From: CAWGGS01 sp046704745
Lineage (GTDB): Bacteria; Desulfobacterota; Desulfobulbia; Desulfobulbales; Desulfocapsaceae
Reading direction: 5' to 3'
Length of the DNA: 64,000 bases
Assembly: GCA_046704745.1 (NCBI GenBank)
Contig: JBJKRL010000024.1
Span: forward strand, 178,059-242,058
Part shown: positions 52,295 to 61,073 of the stretch, one piece after another
How positions within the stretch are numbered: the stretch's first letter is position 1
Layout: every line of letters begins with the position of its first letter
The notes under the pieces: model-generated
The model's database searches: none
Told to the model about the DNA's origin: nothing
The model's input: the letters and a program-made list of their open reading frames with translations, nothing else
Program-made: the position numbers and the translations under genes

Positions 52295-53785
52295 TCAGCC
52301 GATAAGTCCGGTCATCATCTGCGGTATGGCGGCAACACGGTCCGGATTATCAACCGGGAAACAATCGACGATGGTGCCGTTGAACATTACTGCAATTCTG
52401 TCCGAAAGAGTCAGCGCTTCGGACAGATCACCTGTAACCAGTAGGATTCCTGCTTGTTCCCTTGCTTTTAACAAGAGGTTCCACACATCTTCCGCCGCTG
52501 AAATGTCGAGCCCCTGAGTCGGCTGTTCGGCAACGATCAATCGGGGTTTGCGGTAAAATTCACGGGCCAGCACCATCTTCTGCAGATTGCCTCCGGAAAG
52601 CTGCCAGGCCAAGGCATCCAAATTGGGAGGACGAATATCAAACTCCTCAATTAATCTCTTTGCCTTTTCCCGAGCCTCTTCCCGTTGTAGCCAAGGTCCG
52701 CGGACAAAACCTCCACAGGTGGTGAGAAGAAAATTATCCAGCAGGGTCAGGCCCCTGCAGGTGGCAAGGCCCTGGCGATCTTCCGGAATATAGCTCAGGG
52801 CCTGGTCCCAGGAACGGCTGCGATAGAACTTTCCCCAATCCATCCCGAGTATTCGCACTGTTCCGGCTGGGGGGCGATGGAGTCCGCAAACCGTTTCCAC
52901 CAATGGGCGCTGGCCATTACCGGCAACACCGACCAGGCCGAGGATCTCTCCCTGTCGCAGTTCAAAATTAATGGATTGTAATCGGCCAACCGCCAGATTC
53001 TCTATCTTTAAGACGATTTGTCGGGCCTCCATCGGTTCCTTTTTGATCTGCAATAAAACCTGGCGGCCCACCATCCGCTGGGCGAGTTCGGCTGTGGAGG
53101 CAACATCACTGGCTGATATCTGGTCTATTATCTCACCACGGCGCAAGATGGCTATTCTGTCGGCAACAGCCATAACTTCCTCCAGTTTATGGCTGATAAA
53201 GACAATGGCTTTGCCCTGTTGCACCATGCGATGCATGGTCTCAAAAAGATTGGTGGCTTCATCCGGGGTGAGCACGGCAGTTGGTTCATCAAAAATCAGA
53301 ATGCTGCTTTTCCTGTGCAGAAGTTTCAGGATTTCAACCTGTTGCTTTTCTCCCATGGACAACTCGCTGATTCGGGCATCCGGATCGATTTTCATGCTAT
53401 ACTGCTCAGTGAGATTGTGCACTTCCCGGCGCATCTTTGCAGCACGAAGCCAGAAGTTGCTCTGTTGCCCGATAAATATGTTTTCGGCAACGGTCATGGC
53501 CTCCACCAGCTTGAAGTGCTGGTAAACCATACCGATTCCTGCCTGGATGGCCTTTTCGGTTGTGGACAATTCTATGGGCTGTTCGTTACAAAAAATCGTG
53601 CCGCTGGAGGGCTGGATCTGTCCGGCCAAAATCGACATCAGAGTGGATTTCCCTGCTCCGTTTTCTCCCAACAACGCAAGAACCTCGCCAGGGACGATTT
53701 CAAGGCTGATATCTTTGTTCGCTTGGAGCTTGCCGAAGTATTTTGTAATTCTCTCCAGTCGTATACGCGGTGGAGAAGAAGTCAT
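52295..53785 (-). CDS. Nucleoside/purine ABC transporter ATPase (two NBDs)
   Basis: 496 aa with two tandem ABC domains. The first has LLGENGAGKSTLMSILAG, SMGEKQQVEILKLL and ILIFDEPTAVLTPDE. The second has the degenerate Walker A LVGVAGNGQRPLVET that is normal for this family, LSGGNLQKMVLAREF and LIVAEQPTQGLD. This is the YufO/NupO type paired with BMP-family binding proteins. ATG 53785 overlaps the gpt stop (ATGA), so the 19-residue longer frame is unlikely. It is the last gene of the operon. Confidence 0.9.
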   Translation of the reverse strand: MTSSPPRIRLERITKYFGKLQANKDISLEIVPGEVLALLGENGAGKSTLMSILAGQIQPSSGTIFCNEQPIELSTTEKAIQAGIGMVYQHFKLVEAMTVAENIFIGQQSNFWLRAAKMRREVHNLTEQYSMKIDPDARISELSMGEKQQVEILKLLHRKSSILIFDEPTAVLTPDEATNLFETMHRMVQQGKAIVFISHKLEEVMAVADRIAILRRGEIIDQISASDVASTAELAQRMVGRQVLLQIKKEPMEARQIVLKIENLAVGRLQSINFELRQGEILGLVGVAGNGQRPLVETVCGLHRPPAGTVRILGMDWGKFYRSRSWDQALSYIPEDRQGLATCRGLTLLDNFLLTTCGGFVRGPWLQREEAREKAKRLIEEFDIRPPNLDALAWQLSGGNLQKMVLAREFYRKPRLIVAEQPTQGLDISAAEDVWNLLLKAREQAGILLVTGDLSEALTLSDRIAVMFNGTIVDCFPVDNPDRVAAIPQMMTGLIG

Positions 53786-54267
53786 GGCATCGGTCTTTCC
53801 CTGCCGACCAGCGGAGCGGCAAATTGCCATTCGGCATCCCAAGGGAAAAGGATCCAGGTGTCCTGACTCACCTCAGTAATATAGGTATCGACCAACGGTC
53901 TGCCTGCAGGTTTGGCATAAATGGTAGCAAAATGGGCTTTGGGAACTAATTCGCGTACGATCTTGGCGGTCCTGCCGGTATCGACCAGGTCATCGATCAG
54001 CAGCCATCCTTCGCCGTCTCCGGAAACACCCTTCAACAATTCGGCCTCACCCTTTTTGTCTTTCCAATCGTAGCTTGATATACAAATGGTATCTACTAGA
54101 TGGATACCCAGTTCTCTGGCAATGATAGCCGCAGGGACCATACCTCCCCTGGTAATGGCTATAATTCCCTTGAAATAATCAAGATTCAACAAACGCCAGG
54201 CCAATGCTTTGGAATCTCTGTGCAATTGTTCCCAGGAGATCGGGTAGGTTTTTTTGTAATTTGACAT
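53782..54267 (-). CDS. gpt: Xanthine/guanine phosphoribosyltransferase
   Basis: 161 aa. The PRPP motif LLIDDLVDTGRTAKI and GIIAITRGGMVPAAIIAREL mark the type I PRTase fold, and LVDTICISSYDWKDK and WILFPWD resemble enterobacterial Gpt. It converts xanthine or guanine plus PRPP to XMP/GMP. It is embedded between permease and ATPase genes of a BMP-type transporter, which argues that the transporter delivers purines that Gpt traps. Confidence 0.92.
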   Translation of the reverse strand: MSNYKKTYPISWEQLHRDSKALAWRLLNLDYFKGIIAITRGGMVPAAIIARELGIHLVDTICISSYDWKDKKGEAELLKGVSGDGEGWLLIDDLVDTGRTAKIVRELVPKAHFATIYAKPAGRPLVDTYITEVSQDTWILFPWDAEWQFAAPLVGRERPMP

Positions 54268-54315
54268 AACATCCTCACGGTCGAAAGGTACCTTGATAGT
54301 ATAGTATACTGTTTT

Positions 54316-55236
54316 TCAGTCTCCGGGTTCAATGTTGATGCCCAGGGAGGCCGGCGCCTCGCTTGCTCCCCGTCTCCAGGATGAGAGGGCCAGAACGATG
54401 ATGGTCAAGGCATAAGGCAGCATCAAGAGCAGTGACGAAGGCAAGGTGGTTCCGGCAGCCTGCATATGAAGCTGAAGAGCCATAATGCCCCCGAACAGAT
54501 AGGCGCCGAACATTGCCCGTCCCGGCCGCCAGAAAGCAAAAATCACCAGGGCCACAGCTATCCAGCCGCGGCCGGCCGTGATATTGTTCGTCCAGATATG
54601 GGTGTATGCAAGGGAGAGGTAGGCCCCACCCAGCCCCATAAAAAAGCCTCCGATCAGGATGCCGGCCCAACGATAGGCAACCACATTCAATCCTCCTGCC
54701 GTTGCAGCTGCCGGGTATTCTCCGGCTGCCCGCAACCCGAGGCCCCAGCGGCTGGAATAGAGGAACAGAGAGATCAACACCGGCAATATATAGGAGAGAT
54801 AAACCAATGGATCTTGGTTGAAAAGCACCGGACCAATAAAAGGGATTTTTGCCAGCAGCGGTAGGGCAACAGGAGAAAAGCCCGACGTAGATTGTCCGAC
54901 AAAGGAAGTCCCGAGATAGTTGGCGAGTCCGGTCCCGAGTATGGTGAGCGCCAGGCCGCTGACAACCTGGTTCCCCTGAAACCAAAGACAAACGATGCCA
55001 TGGATTAAGGCCAGGAGGACACCTGCAAACCCTGCAGCCAAAAAGGCAAGGAAGAGGTTGCCGGTAATCCGGGCGACGAGAAAACCTGTCAGAGCTCCTA
55101 TAATCATCACCCCCTCAACACCTAGATTAAGTATTCCCGATTTCTCGGTAATGATTTCTCCCAGAGTGGCATAAAGGATAGGTGTTCCTGACTGTATGGT
55201 TGCAGCAAGCAGGGGGATGAGGACGTCAAAGGTCAT
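54316..55236 (-). CDS. ABC transporter permease, second subunit (YufQ/NupQ type)
   Basis: 306 aa with about eight hydrophobic helices. LGEIITEKSGILNLGVEGVMIIGA and LRAAGEYPAAATAGGLNV are signatures of BPD_transp_2-type nucleoside permeases. The start overlaps the end of the upstream permease by four bases. Forms the membrane pore with the next protein. Confidence 0.9.
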   Translation of the reverse strand: MTFDVLIPLLAATIQSGTPILYATLGEIITEKSGILNLGVEGVMIIGALTGFLVARITGNLFLAFLAAGFAGVLLALIHGIVCLWFQGNQVVSGLALTILGTGLANYLGTSFVGQSTSGFSPVALPLLAKIPFIGPVLFNQDPLVYLSYILPVLISLFLYSSRWGLGLRAAGEYPAAATAGGLNVVAYRWAGILIGGFFMGLGGAYLSLAYTHIWTNNITAGRGWIAVALVIFAFWRPGRAMFGAYLFGGIMALQLHMQAAGTTLPSSLLLMLPYALTIIVLALSSWRRGASEAPASLGINIEPGD

Positions 55237-56297
55237 TTTTTCTTCTCCGGTATGAGCCGGTAGTAAGTGAACAAGCCGGCAGCCAGCACGCCGAGTAGAA
55301 TCAGTCCTTCTACAATATTTCCGAAGGCTGCGGGTACCTGCAGATCGAGTTGCAGGTTCTCGACTCCTACCCGAAATCCTGCCAGGAGAAATGATGCAAT
55401 GCCTATGCTGAGCGGGTCAAGCCTGGCAAGCCAGGCTACGACGATAGCAGTATATCCATATCCAACCATGATGCTCGGTTGCAACCGGTTAATGGTGGCC
55501 GATGCTTCAAGAAAACCAGCCCAACCTGCAAGCCCTCCGCTTAGTGCCATGACCAGCATAACTAGCCGGTCATAAGGCAACCCGGCATACTTGGCTGCCC
55601 TAACACTGTCTCCTCCGGCCTTGATTTCGAAGCCGACCTTTGTGAATTTGAAAAAGATCCAAACAACAATTCCGAGCACAAGACAGTGAACAAGACCCCA
55701 GTTCACATTGCTGGAGCCTATATTGCCGACAATGGCCTGGGAAGAAAACTCGGGAGTCATGGGAAATCCGAAGCTGGAAGGATCCTTCCACACACCATAG
55801 ACGAGGTAGTCGAGAAAAAATATAGCGATGTAGTTCATCATCAGGGTGACGATGATCTCATTGGTCCGAAGTCGTTGCCGTAGAACTGCCGGAACAAACC
55901 CCCAGGCGCTCCCGGCTGCAACCGCCATTGCAATCATCGCCGGTTGCAGTACATACCAGGGCCAGTTTGGAAAAGAAAGAGCCACCCATGTGGCGCCTAT
56001 TGCACCGAGTGCAAACTGGCCTTCGGCACCAATATTCCAGATCTGGAGCCTGAAGGCGATGGCCACCCCTAGAGAGCAGAGATAAATAGGGATGGCCTTG
56101 ACAAGACTATCCTCAATGGCAAAAACAGAGCCGAATGCACCTTTGAGCAGAGCGACCACTCCGGCAATTGGCGGCGTGCCACGGAACTCGAGAAGGACGG
56201 CACTGAGGCATAACGAAAAGCCAATGGCGGCCAGGACGACAAAAACAGATTGCCAGCCTAGAGGTTCCTGTCTTTTAACTATCCTCAATCGGAGCAT
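55233..56297 (-). CDS. ABC transporter permease, first subunit (YufP/NupP type)
   Basis: 354 aa with eight or more hydrophobic helices. LCSLGVAIAFRLQIWNIGAEGQFALGAIGATW, LRTNEIIVTLMMNYIAIFFLDYLVYG and IKAGGDSVRAAKYAGLP are typical of this permease group. It lies between the binding-protein gene and the second permease. Confidence 0.9.
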   Translation of the reverse strand: MLRLRIVKRQEPLGWQSVFVVLAAIGFSLCLSAVLLEFRGTPPIAGVVALLKGAFGSVFAIEDSLVKAIPIYLCSLGVAIAFRLQIWNIGAEGQFALGAIGATWVALSFPNWPWYVLQPAMIAMAVAAGSAWGFVPAVLRQRLRTNEIIVTLMMNYIAIFFLDYLVYGVWKDPSSFGFPMTPEFSSQAIVGNIGSSNVNWGLVHCLVLGIVVWIFFKFTKVGFEIKAGGDSVRAAKYAGLPYDRLVMLVMALSGGLAGWAGFLEASATINRLQPSIMVGYGYTAIVVAWLARLDPLSIGIASFLLAGFRVGVENLQLDLQVPAAFGNIVEGLILLGVLAAGLFTYYRLIPEKKK

Positions 56298-56335
56298 CGA
56301 AAGGCGCTATGGAATCTGGTGAGATAAAAACAGGC

Positions 56336-57397
56336 TTATTCGGTGGTTCCGACAACGCCCTTGACGAACCATGTCATTCCCAGAAGCTGCTTGTCAGAAG
56401 CCACGGTTCCGGCTGAGATTTTAACTGCTCCTTTTTGATCTTCGATGGGGCCGCCGAATACCTTAGTTTTTCCTGTAATGATACCAGCCTTTGCTGCAGC
56501 AACCTCATCACGAAGAACCTGGGGAACCATTTTCCCAAACGGTGCCAGACCGACAATTCCTTCACCGATTCCCGGCCAGTCGGAGCTTGCCTTCCACGTA
56601 CCGTTTTTAACGCTTTCCACTATTTTTGTATAATAAGGTATCCAGTTCCAGACAGCGGATGTCAACTGAGCTTTTGGGGCAAAAGACGACATGTCTGAAT
56701 TATACCCTATGGAATAGACACCTTTTTCTTCAGCTGCCTCCTGCGGTCCAGGGGAGTCCTGATGTTGGGCGATGATGTCTGCACCGACATCCAAGAGGGA
56801 TTTGGCGGCCTCCTTTTCGGTGGCAGGGTCATACCAGGTTTTTGTCCAGACGACGCGGATGGTGGCTTTAGGATTCACGGACTGCACGCCGAGAGCAAAA
56901 GCGTTGATGCCACGAATGACTTCCGGTATAGGAAAGGCAGCAACATAACCGATGGTATTGGATTTTGTCATCTTCCCGGCGACTATTCCCGTAAGGTAAC
57001 GGGCCTGGTACATCCGGCCGAAATAATTGCCCATGTTCTTTGCAGTTTTAAAGCCTGAGCAATGCATGAATATCGTATGCGGGTAGCGTTTAGCAACCTT
57101 GAGCATGGAATCCATGAACCCGTAACTGGTGGCAAAGATAAGTCCATACCCCTTGCGAGCCATATTGGTCATGACCCGTTCCGCATCCGGCCCCTCTTTG
57201 ACATCTTCAACGTATGAAGTCGTTACGCCTTTCATTTTTTCCAAAGCTTTGCGAGCCTGGTCATGTGAATAGGACCATCCTGCGTTACCGACTGGTGATA
57301 CATAGATAAACCCTACCCTCAAGTCTTTGGCTGCAGCAAAGGTGCAACTGATAGCCAATGCGGCTGCGGCAACAAACAGAATTTTTAAATTTTTCAT
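56336..57397 (-). CDS. BMP-family substrate-binding protein
   Basis: 353 aa. An export signal (MKNLKILFVAAAALAISCTFAAA) is followed by LRVGFIYVSPVGNAGWSYSHDQ, VFATSYGF-type IFATSYGFMDS, FMHCSGF and GYVAAFPIPEVIRGINAFALG. This is the PnrA/BmpA/Med family that binds purine nucleosides (or related bases). ATG 57397 with AAGGAGAA is preferred to the frame beginning at 57439. A signal-peptidase-II lipobox is not evident, so it is probably periplasmic. Confidence 0.9.
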   Translation of the reverse strand: MKNLKILFVAAAALAISCTFAAAKDLRVGFIYVSPVGNAGWSYSHDQARKALEKMKGVTTSYVEDVKEGPDAERVMTNMARKGYGLIFATSYGFMDSMLKVAKRYPHTIFMHCSGFKTAKNMGNYFGRMYQARYLTGIVAGKMTKSNTIGYVAAFPIPEVIRGINAFALGVQSVNPKATIRVVWTKTWYDPATEKEAAKSLLDVGADIIAQHQDSPGPQEAAEEKGVYSIGYNSDMSSFAPKAQLTSAVWNWIPYYTKIVESVKNGTWKASSDWPGIGEGIVGLAPFGKMVPQVLRDEVAAAKAGIITGKTKVFGGPIEDQKGAVKISAGTVASDKQLLGMTWFVKGVVGTTE

Positions 57398-57798
57398 CTC
57401 GTTTTCTCCTTCAATTTCAATAGAAAGCTGTTTGGGCAACGGGCAGAAAAAAGATATAACAAGCTTTTATTATTACAAATAAGTACTGATAAATTTATTG
57501 TTATTTTCAGGTTGTCCGTATGCTAGCCGATCAGAGACGTTGAAGCAACTTATTTCCCCGAGGTCCGGACCCGGCATCTACAGGATAAGGTTATATGGGA
57601 TCTGAACCATGTTCTCCTGAACGAGGCTGGCTCCTCAAATTTGACAGTTCTTCCAATTCCTTATCTTAATTGCTTACCCTTGATAAAAGGGATTTTGTCC
57701 CCTAAATAAAACAACATACCGATTCCTTGATCTTAACCAAGAGGTCCAAGGAGGAATTGTAGGGGGACCAATAGTACATCGCTCGTGAGAAATCCGGA
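57398..57798 (-). other. Leader of the purine transporter operon
   Basis: A 400-base gap. On the minus strand it contains ATATAACC followed by a GC-rich hairpin (57558-57574, GGTCC/GGACC core) and several short stems. The layout suggests a structured leader, but the conserved loops of the purine riboswitch are not present. A MITE-like end touches its right border. Confidence 0.35.
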
Positions 57799-57801
57799 TT
57801 A
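57786..57801 (-). repeat. MITE-type end overlapping a stop codon
   Basis: TGAGAAATCCGGATTA is the same sequence as the right end of the 38244-38470 element. Its last three bases are the stop codon (TAA on the minus strand) of the adjacent flavoprotein gene. No partner end is clear to the left. Confidence 0.5.
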
Positions 57802-58926
57802 ATCATTTTGCAGAGGTTTTTTTTCGATATCGGCCCTTGAAAATGGGTAACGCCGGGATGCAACTGTTCCCACCGGTACATTTTCAATTCCAGTGATATG
57901 TTTAACGATTTTTACGGTGTGGCCATGGCTTGTGCCGACAAAATCCTTGTAAGTTTGTCTGCCGCCGCTTACGGCTGTCCCAGCAAGATAAATTCCAGGA
58001 ACATTGGTTTCCATGGTTTCGGGATCGCAAGCCGGGATGCGTTCATCACCGATAAGAGCGACACCAGCCTGTTCCATGAGGGAAAGATCGGCATGAAATC
58101 CCGTCGAAACGATAACAAAGTCGGTTGCAATCTGTTCTTTATATCCAGATCTCCTATCGTCGGCTCCGGATTTTTTTAAAATTGCAAGTCCCGGACGAAA
58201 TTCTACAGGAACGGTCTGTGGATAAAAATCGACGAATCCTTTTGAGATAAGTATGGATAATTCAAGATAGAGCCGTGAATTGGTGTGTTCCTTTTCAAGG
58301 GCCTCTTTTCTGTAGCTCAAAGAGACCTTGGCTCCGCTGCGAAAACACCTGAGAGCTGTTTCCAAGGCGCTGTTTTTCCCTCCAATAACCAGGATCTTTC
58401 TCCCAAAATAAAGATGGGGATCGTCCAGAGTGTGACGTACCATTTTGATACCAAGATTTTCGTAAACAGTATCTTCGCCTGCAATATGTAATCTGTTATG
58501 AAAACTCATATCTCCTGACGAAAAGACGATAGACGAGCAACAGATATCTCTTCCTCCTGTCAAACTCTGAGTCACAACATGAAAGCCGGCTTCAGAAGAC
58601 CCGGTTCGTTTGATGGATATCGCCTTTTCATAGGTCGAAACATCCAACCCTCGAATTTCAACAACATTTCTCAGGTAGGCAAGGTAGTCTTCTCTTGTTA
58701 TCATCTCTTGGTGGGCGGTTTGAATGGGGATCCCCGCTATTGCGACTCGCTCGGGAGAGCTGAAGAACCTTGCTCGTCCTGGCCAATTATAGATGGTCTG
58801 GGCCAACGCACCGGCTTCAATCTGGATGTAATCGGCTCCTGCATATGCTAATCCCGATGCCACCTCCAAGCCTATGGGACCTGCTCCGATTACCAGTGTG
58901 CCGGTGGTTAGCTGCTCATTTTTCAT
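57799..58926 (-). CDS. YpdA-like FAD/NAD(P) oxidoreductase
   Basis: 375 aa. VIGAGPIGLEVASGL binds FAD and ILVIGGKNSALETALRCFRSGA binds NAD(P)H; GRARFFSSPERVAIAG and FVIVSTGFHADLSLME are typical of the YpdA/BdrA group, and IYLAGTAVSGG is the second FAD contact. Bacillithiol disulfide reductase is the known role in Firmicutes; whether this organism has a comparable thiol is unknown. There is no CxxC redox pair, as in YpdA. Confidence 0.82.
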   Translation of the reverse strand: MKNEQLTTGTLVIGAGPIGLEVASGLAYAGADYIQIEAGALAQTIYNWPGRARFFSSPERVAIAGIPIQTAHQEMITREDYLAYLRNVVEIRGLDVSTYEKAISIKRTGSSEAGFHVVTQSLTGGRDICCSSIVFSSGDMSFHNRLHIAGEDTVYENLGIKMVRHTLDDPHLYFGRKILVIGGKNSALETALRCFRSGAKVSLSYRKEALEKEHTNSRLYLELSILISKGFVDFYPQTVPVEFRPGLAILKKSGADDRRSGYKEQIATDFVIVSTGFHADLSLMEQAGVALIGDERIPACDPETMETNVPGIYLAGTAVSGGRQTYKDFVGTSHGHTVKIVKHITGIENVPVGTVASRRYPFSRADIEKKPLQND

Positions 58927-59477
58927 TATATGTTTCCTTGATAATCAAAATGCTATGGGCAGCCTTGAAAATTAGATTTTTCGTTCAAGATCAAGGCGTA
59001 TGGAAAAATTTTGGATGTATGTTAACCCATAATCACTTCTCTACTGCCAGCCATGCTTGTAAATAATATTCAAAGAATGCTCTTCGGACCGTTCTTTGCT
59101 TGTTTATTTGTTGTATCGATTCAGGGAACCGGCTAATATAAAAGTGAGTCAATCAACGAATACCGTCGCCTCTTAAGGTTGGTGAAAGACGGCTCCGTTT
59201 CTCTTTTTTCCAGCATACGAAGACTGTCTGGTGAAAAAACGTTCCGCACGCCATTATCTCACGGTTGAGATCCAATTCATATATCAAGATAATGGCTTGT
59301 GTCGATATTTGCCGGATTATTTTGGCAGGTTCAATTGTATTCTGTCAGGGGGACAGAAAAAACCTCATTCCACCTGAAAAGAAGCTCGAAACCAGCACCG
59401 GCTCCCTTCCCAACCAAGGGGTGCTGCAACGCATGCAATAAAATACTGTAGATTTAATTACACAAGGGAATAAAAAA
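58927..59477 (+). other. Non-coding region with dispersed-repeat fragment
   Basis: No gene is seen in 551 bases. It has a copy of the GGCGYRTGGAAAAATTT repeat at 58966-59015. A weak hairpin (TTCTGTC/GACAGAA) is at 59340-59358. Nothing else stands out. Confidence 0.5.
58966..59015 (+). repeat. Dispersed repeat GGCGYRTGGAAAAATTT, partial copy
   Basis: GAAAATTAGATTTTTCGTTCAAGATCAAGGCGTATGGAAAAATTTT (58967-59012) matches 63683-63726 (AAAATTAGATTTTGGTCCAAGATTAAGGCGCGTGGAAAAATTTT) at nearly every base. Only the left arm is present here. Confidence 0.75.
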
Positions 59478-60155
59478 ATGTCTAGATCTCTCTTTCTCGC
59501 CATTGTTTGCATAACCTTTCTTCTCATACCTGATATTCGTATTGCCCGAGGGGACAATACGGCATATGTTTCCGATTCCTTCCAGATAACCTTAAGGAGT
59601 GGGCCTGGCAGTACAGACAAAATCATACGAATGCTTCACTCCGACGAACCTGTTCAGATCTTGAATGAAGAAGGCAACTGGTTGTCGGTACAACTCAAAG
59701 ACGGTACCCAAGGATGGGTGCTCAAGCGTTTCATTTCCCAGGATATTCCGAAGAGCATCCAGCTCCAAAAGATGAAAGAACGCTACGAACAGCTGGCATC
59801 TATGTCAGGCGGAGCCGCTGGAAAAGTAGAAGCCCTTGGCAAGGAAAACGATTCCCTGAAGGCCACTTTTGAAACAAATCGCAGCGAGTATGAGCAACTG
59901 CAGCAGAAATACACGGCTCTGAAGTCTGATGCTGCCAATGTGCTCACACTTAAAAAAGAATATGCCGCAACTGAAAACAAACTGAAAAGGACCGCTGAAG
60001 AACTGAAAAGTTTGAGTATTGAAAACGAAAAATTGCGAATGTCTTCTAACCTCGGGTGGTTTTTAAGTGGTGCCGGGGTGGTCACGATCTCATGGCTTAT
60101 CGGGTATATGATGGGGCGGAGCAATCGCAGGAAGCAGGGGTCTCGTCTCTACTGA
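59478..60155 (+). CDS. SH3-domain, coiled-coil, membrane-anchored protein (YgiM/TIGR04211-like)
   Basis: 225 aa. A cleavable signal peptide (SRSLFLAIVCITFLLI) precedes a bacterial SH3 domain (AYVSDSFQITLRSGPGSTDKI...WVLKRFIS). A coiled coil follows (about residues 95-195, KMKERYEQLASM to LSIENEKLRM), and a C-terminal membrane helix and Arg/Lys-rich tail complete it. The layout is that of TIGR04211. Such proteins are envelope associated; function is not known. Confidence 0.85.
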   Translation: MSRSLFLAIVCITFLLIPDIRIARGDNTAYVSDSFQITLRSGPGSTDKIIRMLHSDEPVQILNEEGNWLSVQLKDGTQGWVLKRFISQDIPKSIQLQKMKERYEQLASMSGGAAGKVEALGKENDSLKATFETNRSEYEQLQQKYTALKSDAANVLTLKKEYAATENKLKRTAEELKSLSIENEKLRMSSNLGWFLSGAGVVTISWLIGYMMGRSNRRKQGSRLY

Positions 60156-60242
60156 AAACACATAGATTGGACATTGGGAGATTCTTTTTTTGCAGAAAAG
60201 AGGGGAGGCTGATAAGACTTTTAGGTGGTGAGAGTAACAATT

Positions 60243-60875
60243 ATGGCAAACTTCGAAATACATGCGCCGGTAATAGGTATTTTGCGTGGAATAGAAAAGG
60301 AGTTCTTTTCATCGCTCATGGAGGTGTCTTTTAACGTGGGTCTTAAAGCCATTGAGGTAACGTTGAACACCCGGGATGCATTGCGAATTATAACCGAGAA
60401 TCGAATGCGGGTTCCAGCGGGCAAGCTGCTGGGAATGGGCACGGTCTGTTGTCTGGATGATGCACGGAGGGCTATTGAGGCTGGAGCCATGTTTTTGGTA
60501 ACTCCAATTTTAGATGCCGAGGTAATCCGCCATGCAAAGACGCATGAAATTCCTGTGGTTACTGGTGCGCTGAGTCCAACCGAGATTTATAGCGCCTGGA
60601 AGTCCGGGGCCTCAATGATTAAAGTTTTCCCCTGTCAAGCCATGGGGGGTCCGCAGTATATTAAAGAGTTGAGAGGGCCTTTTAATGATATTCCGCTTGT
60701 TGCGGTGGGTGGAGTTTCTACACAAAACGTTGCTGCCTATTTTAACGCCGGGGCGCAGGCGGTGGGGGTTTCAAGTAGCCTTTTCGGCAAGGAGGCGCTG
60801 ACAAAAAAAAATCTTGATCTCTTGATTGCCAATGTAAAAACCTTCTTAGCTTGTATTGACAGTGCACATATCTAG
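60243..60875 (+). CDS. eda: KDPG/KHG aldolase
   Basis: 210 aa. IGILRGIE start, IEVTLNTRDAL with the catalytic Glu, GMGTVCCLDDARRAIEAGAMFLVTP, and the Schiff-base Lys in ASMIKVFPC. It cleaves 2-keto-3-deoxy-6-phosphogluconate or condenses the reverse in Entner-Doudoroff-like routes. ATG 60243 is chosen because the family starts there; GTG 60225 is in frame. The TAG stop (60873-60875) lies inside a mobile-element end. Confidence 0.92.
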   Translation: MANFEIHAPVIGILRGIEKEFFSSLMEVSFNVGLKAIEVTLNTRDALRIITENRMRVPAGKLLGMGTVCCLDDARRAIEAGAMFLVTPILDAEVIRHAKTHEIPVVTGALSPTEIYSAWKSGASMIKVFPCQAMGGPQYIKELRGPFNDIPLVAVGGVSTQNVAAYFNAGAQAVGVSSSLFGKEALTKKNLDLLIANVKTFLACIDSAHI

Positions 60876-60973
60876 CCGGAATTTCATGTGAATCAGATGG
60901 CAAGACCAAAGAGACCAGCCATTTTTTGCGCTCGCGTCGCAAAAATGAACGTCTAAGAGGAATCCGGGCTAAG
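60872..60973 (+). mobile_element. Short MITE-like element starting inside the eda stop codon
   Basis: CTAGCCGGAATTTCATG (60872-60888) is an imperfect inverted match to AAGAGGAATCCGGGCTAAG (60955-60973), both related to the ends of the 38244-38470 element. The 102-bp segment is non-coding and contains TTTTTTGCG...CGCAAAAA, a small hairpin. Confidence 0.5.
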
Positions 60974-61073
60974 AACATACGCATATTTCGGTAGAAATCT
61001 TTTCCCAATCACCTAACCAATTAAATCAGAAAGTGGCTCGTTTGGGTAACACCAACTCTTTTTAACGGCTATA

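Noticed and set aside
57724..57738. TTGATCTTAACCAAG as an FNR-type site for the purine transporter operon.
   Set aside because: One half-site has a mismatch, it is more than 320 bases from the binding-protein start, and no -10 box is suitably placed.
59160..59200. CCGTC...GACGG hairpin upstream of the SH3 protein as a possible c-di-GMP riboswitch.
   Set aside because: The conserved GEMM core sequences are absent; only a 5-bp stem remains.
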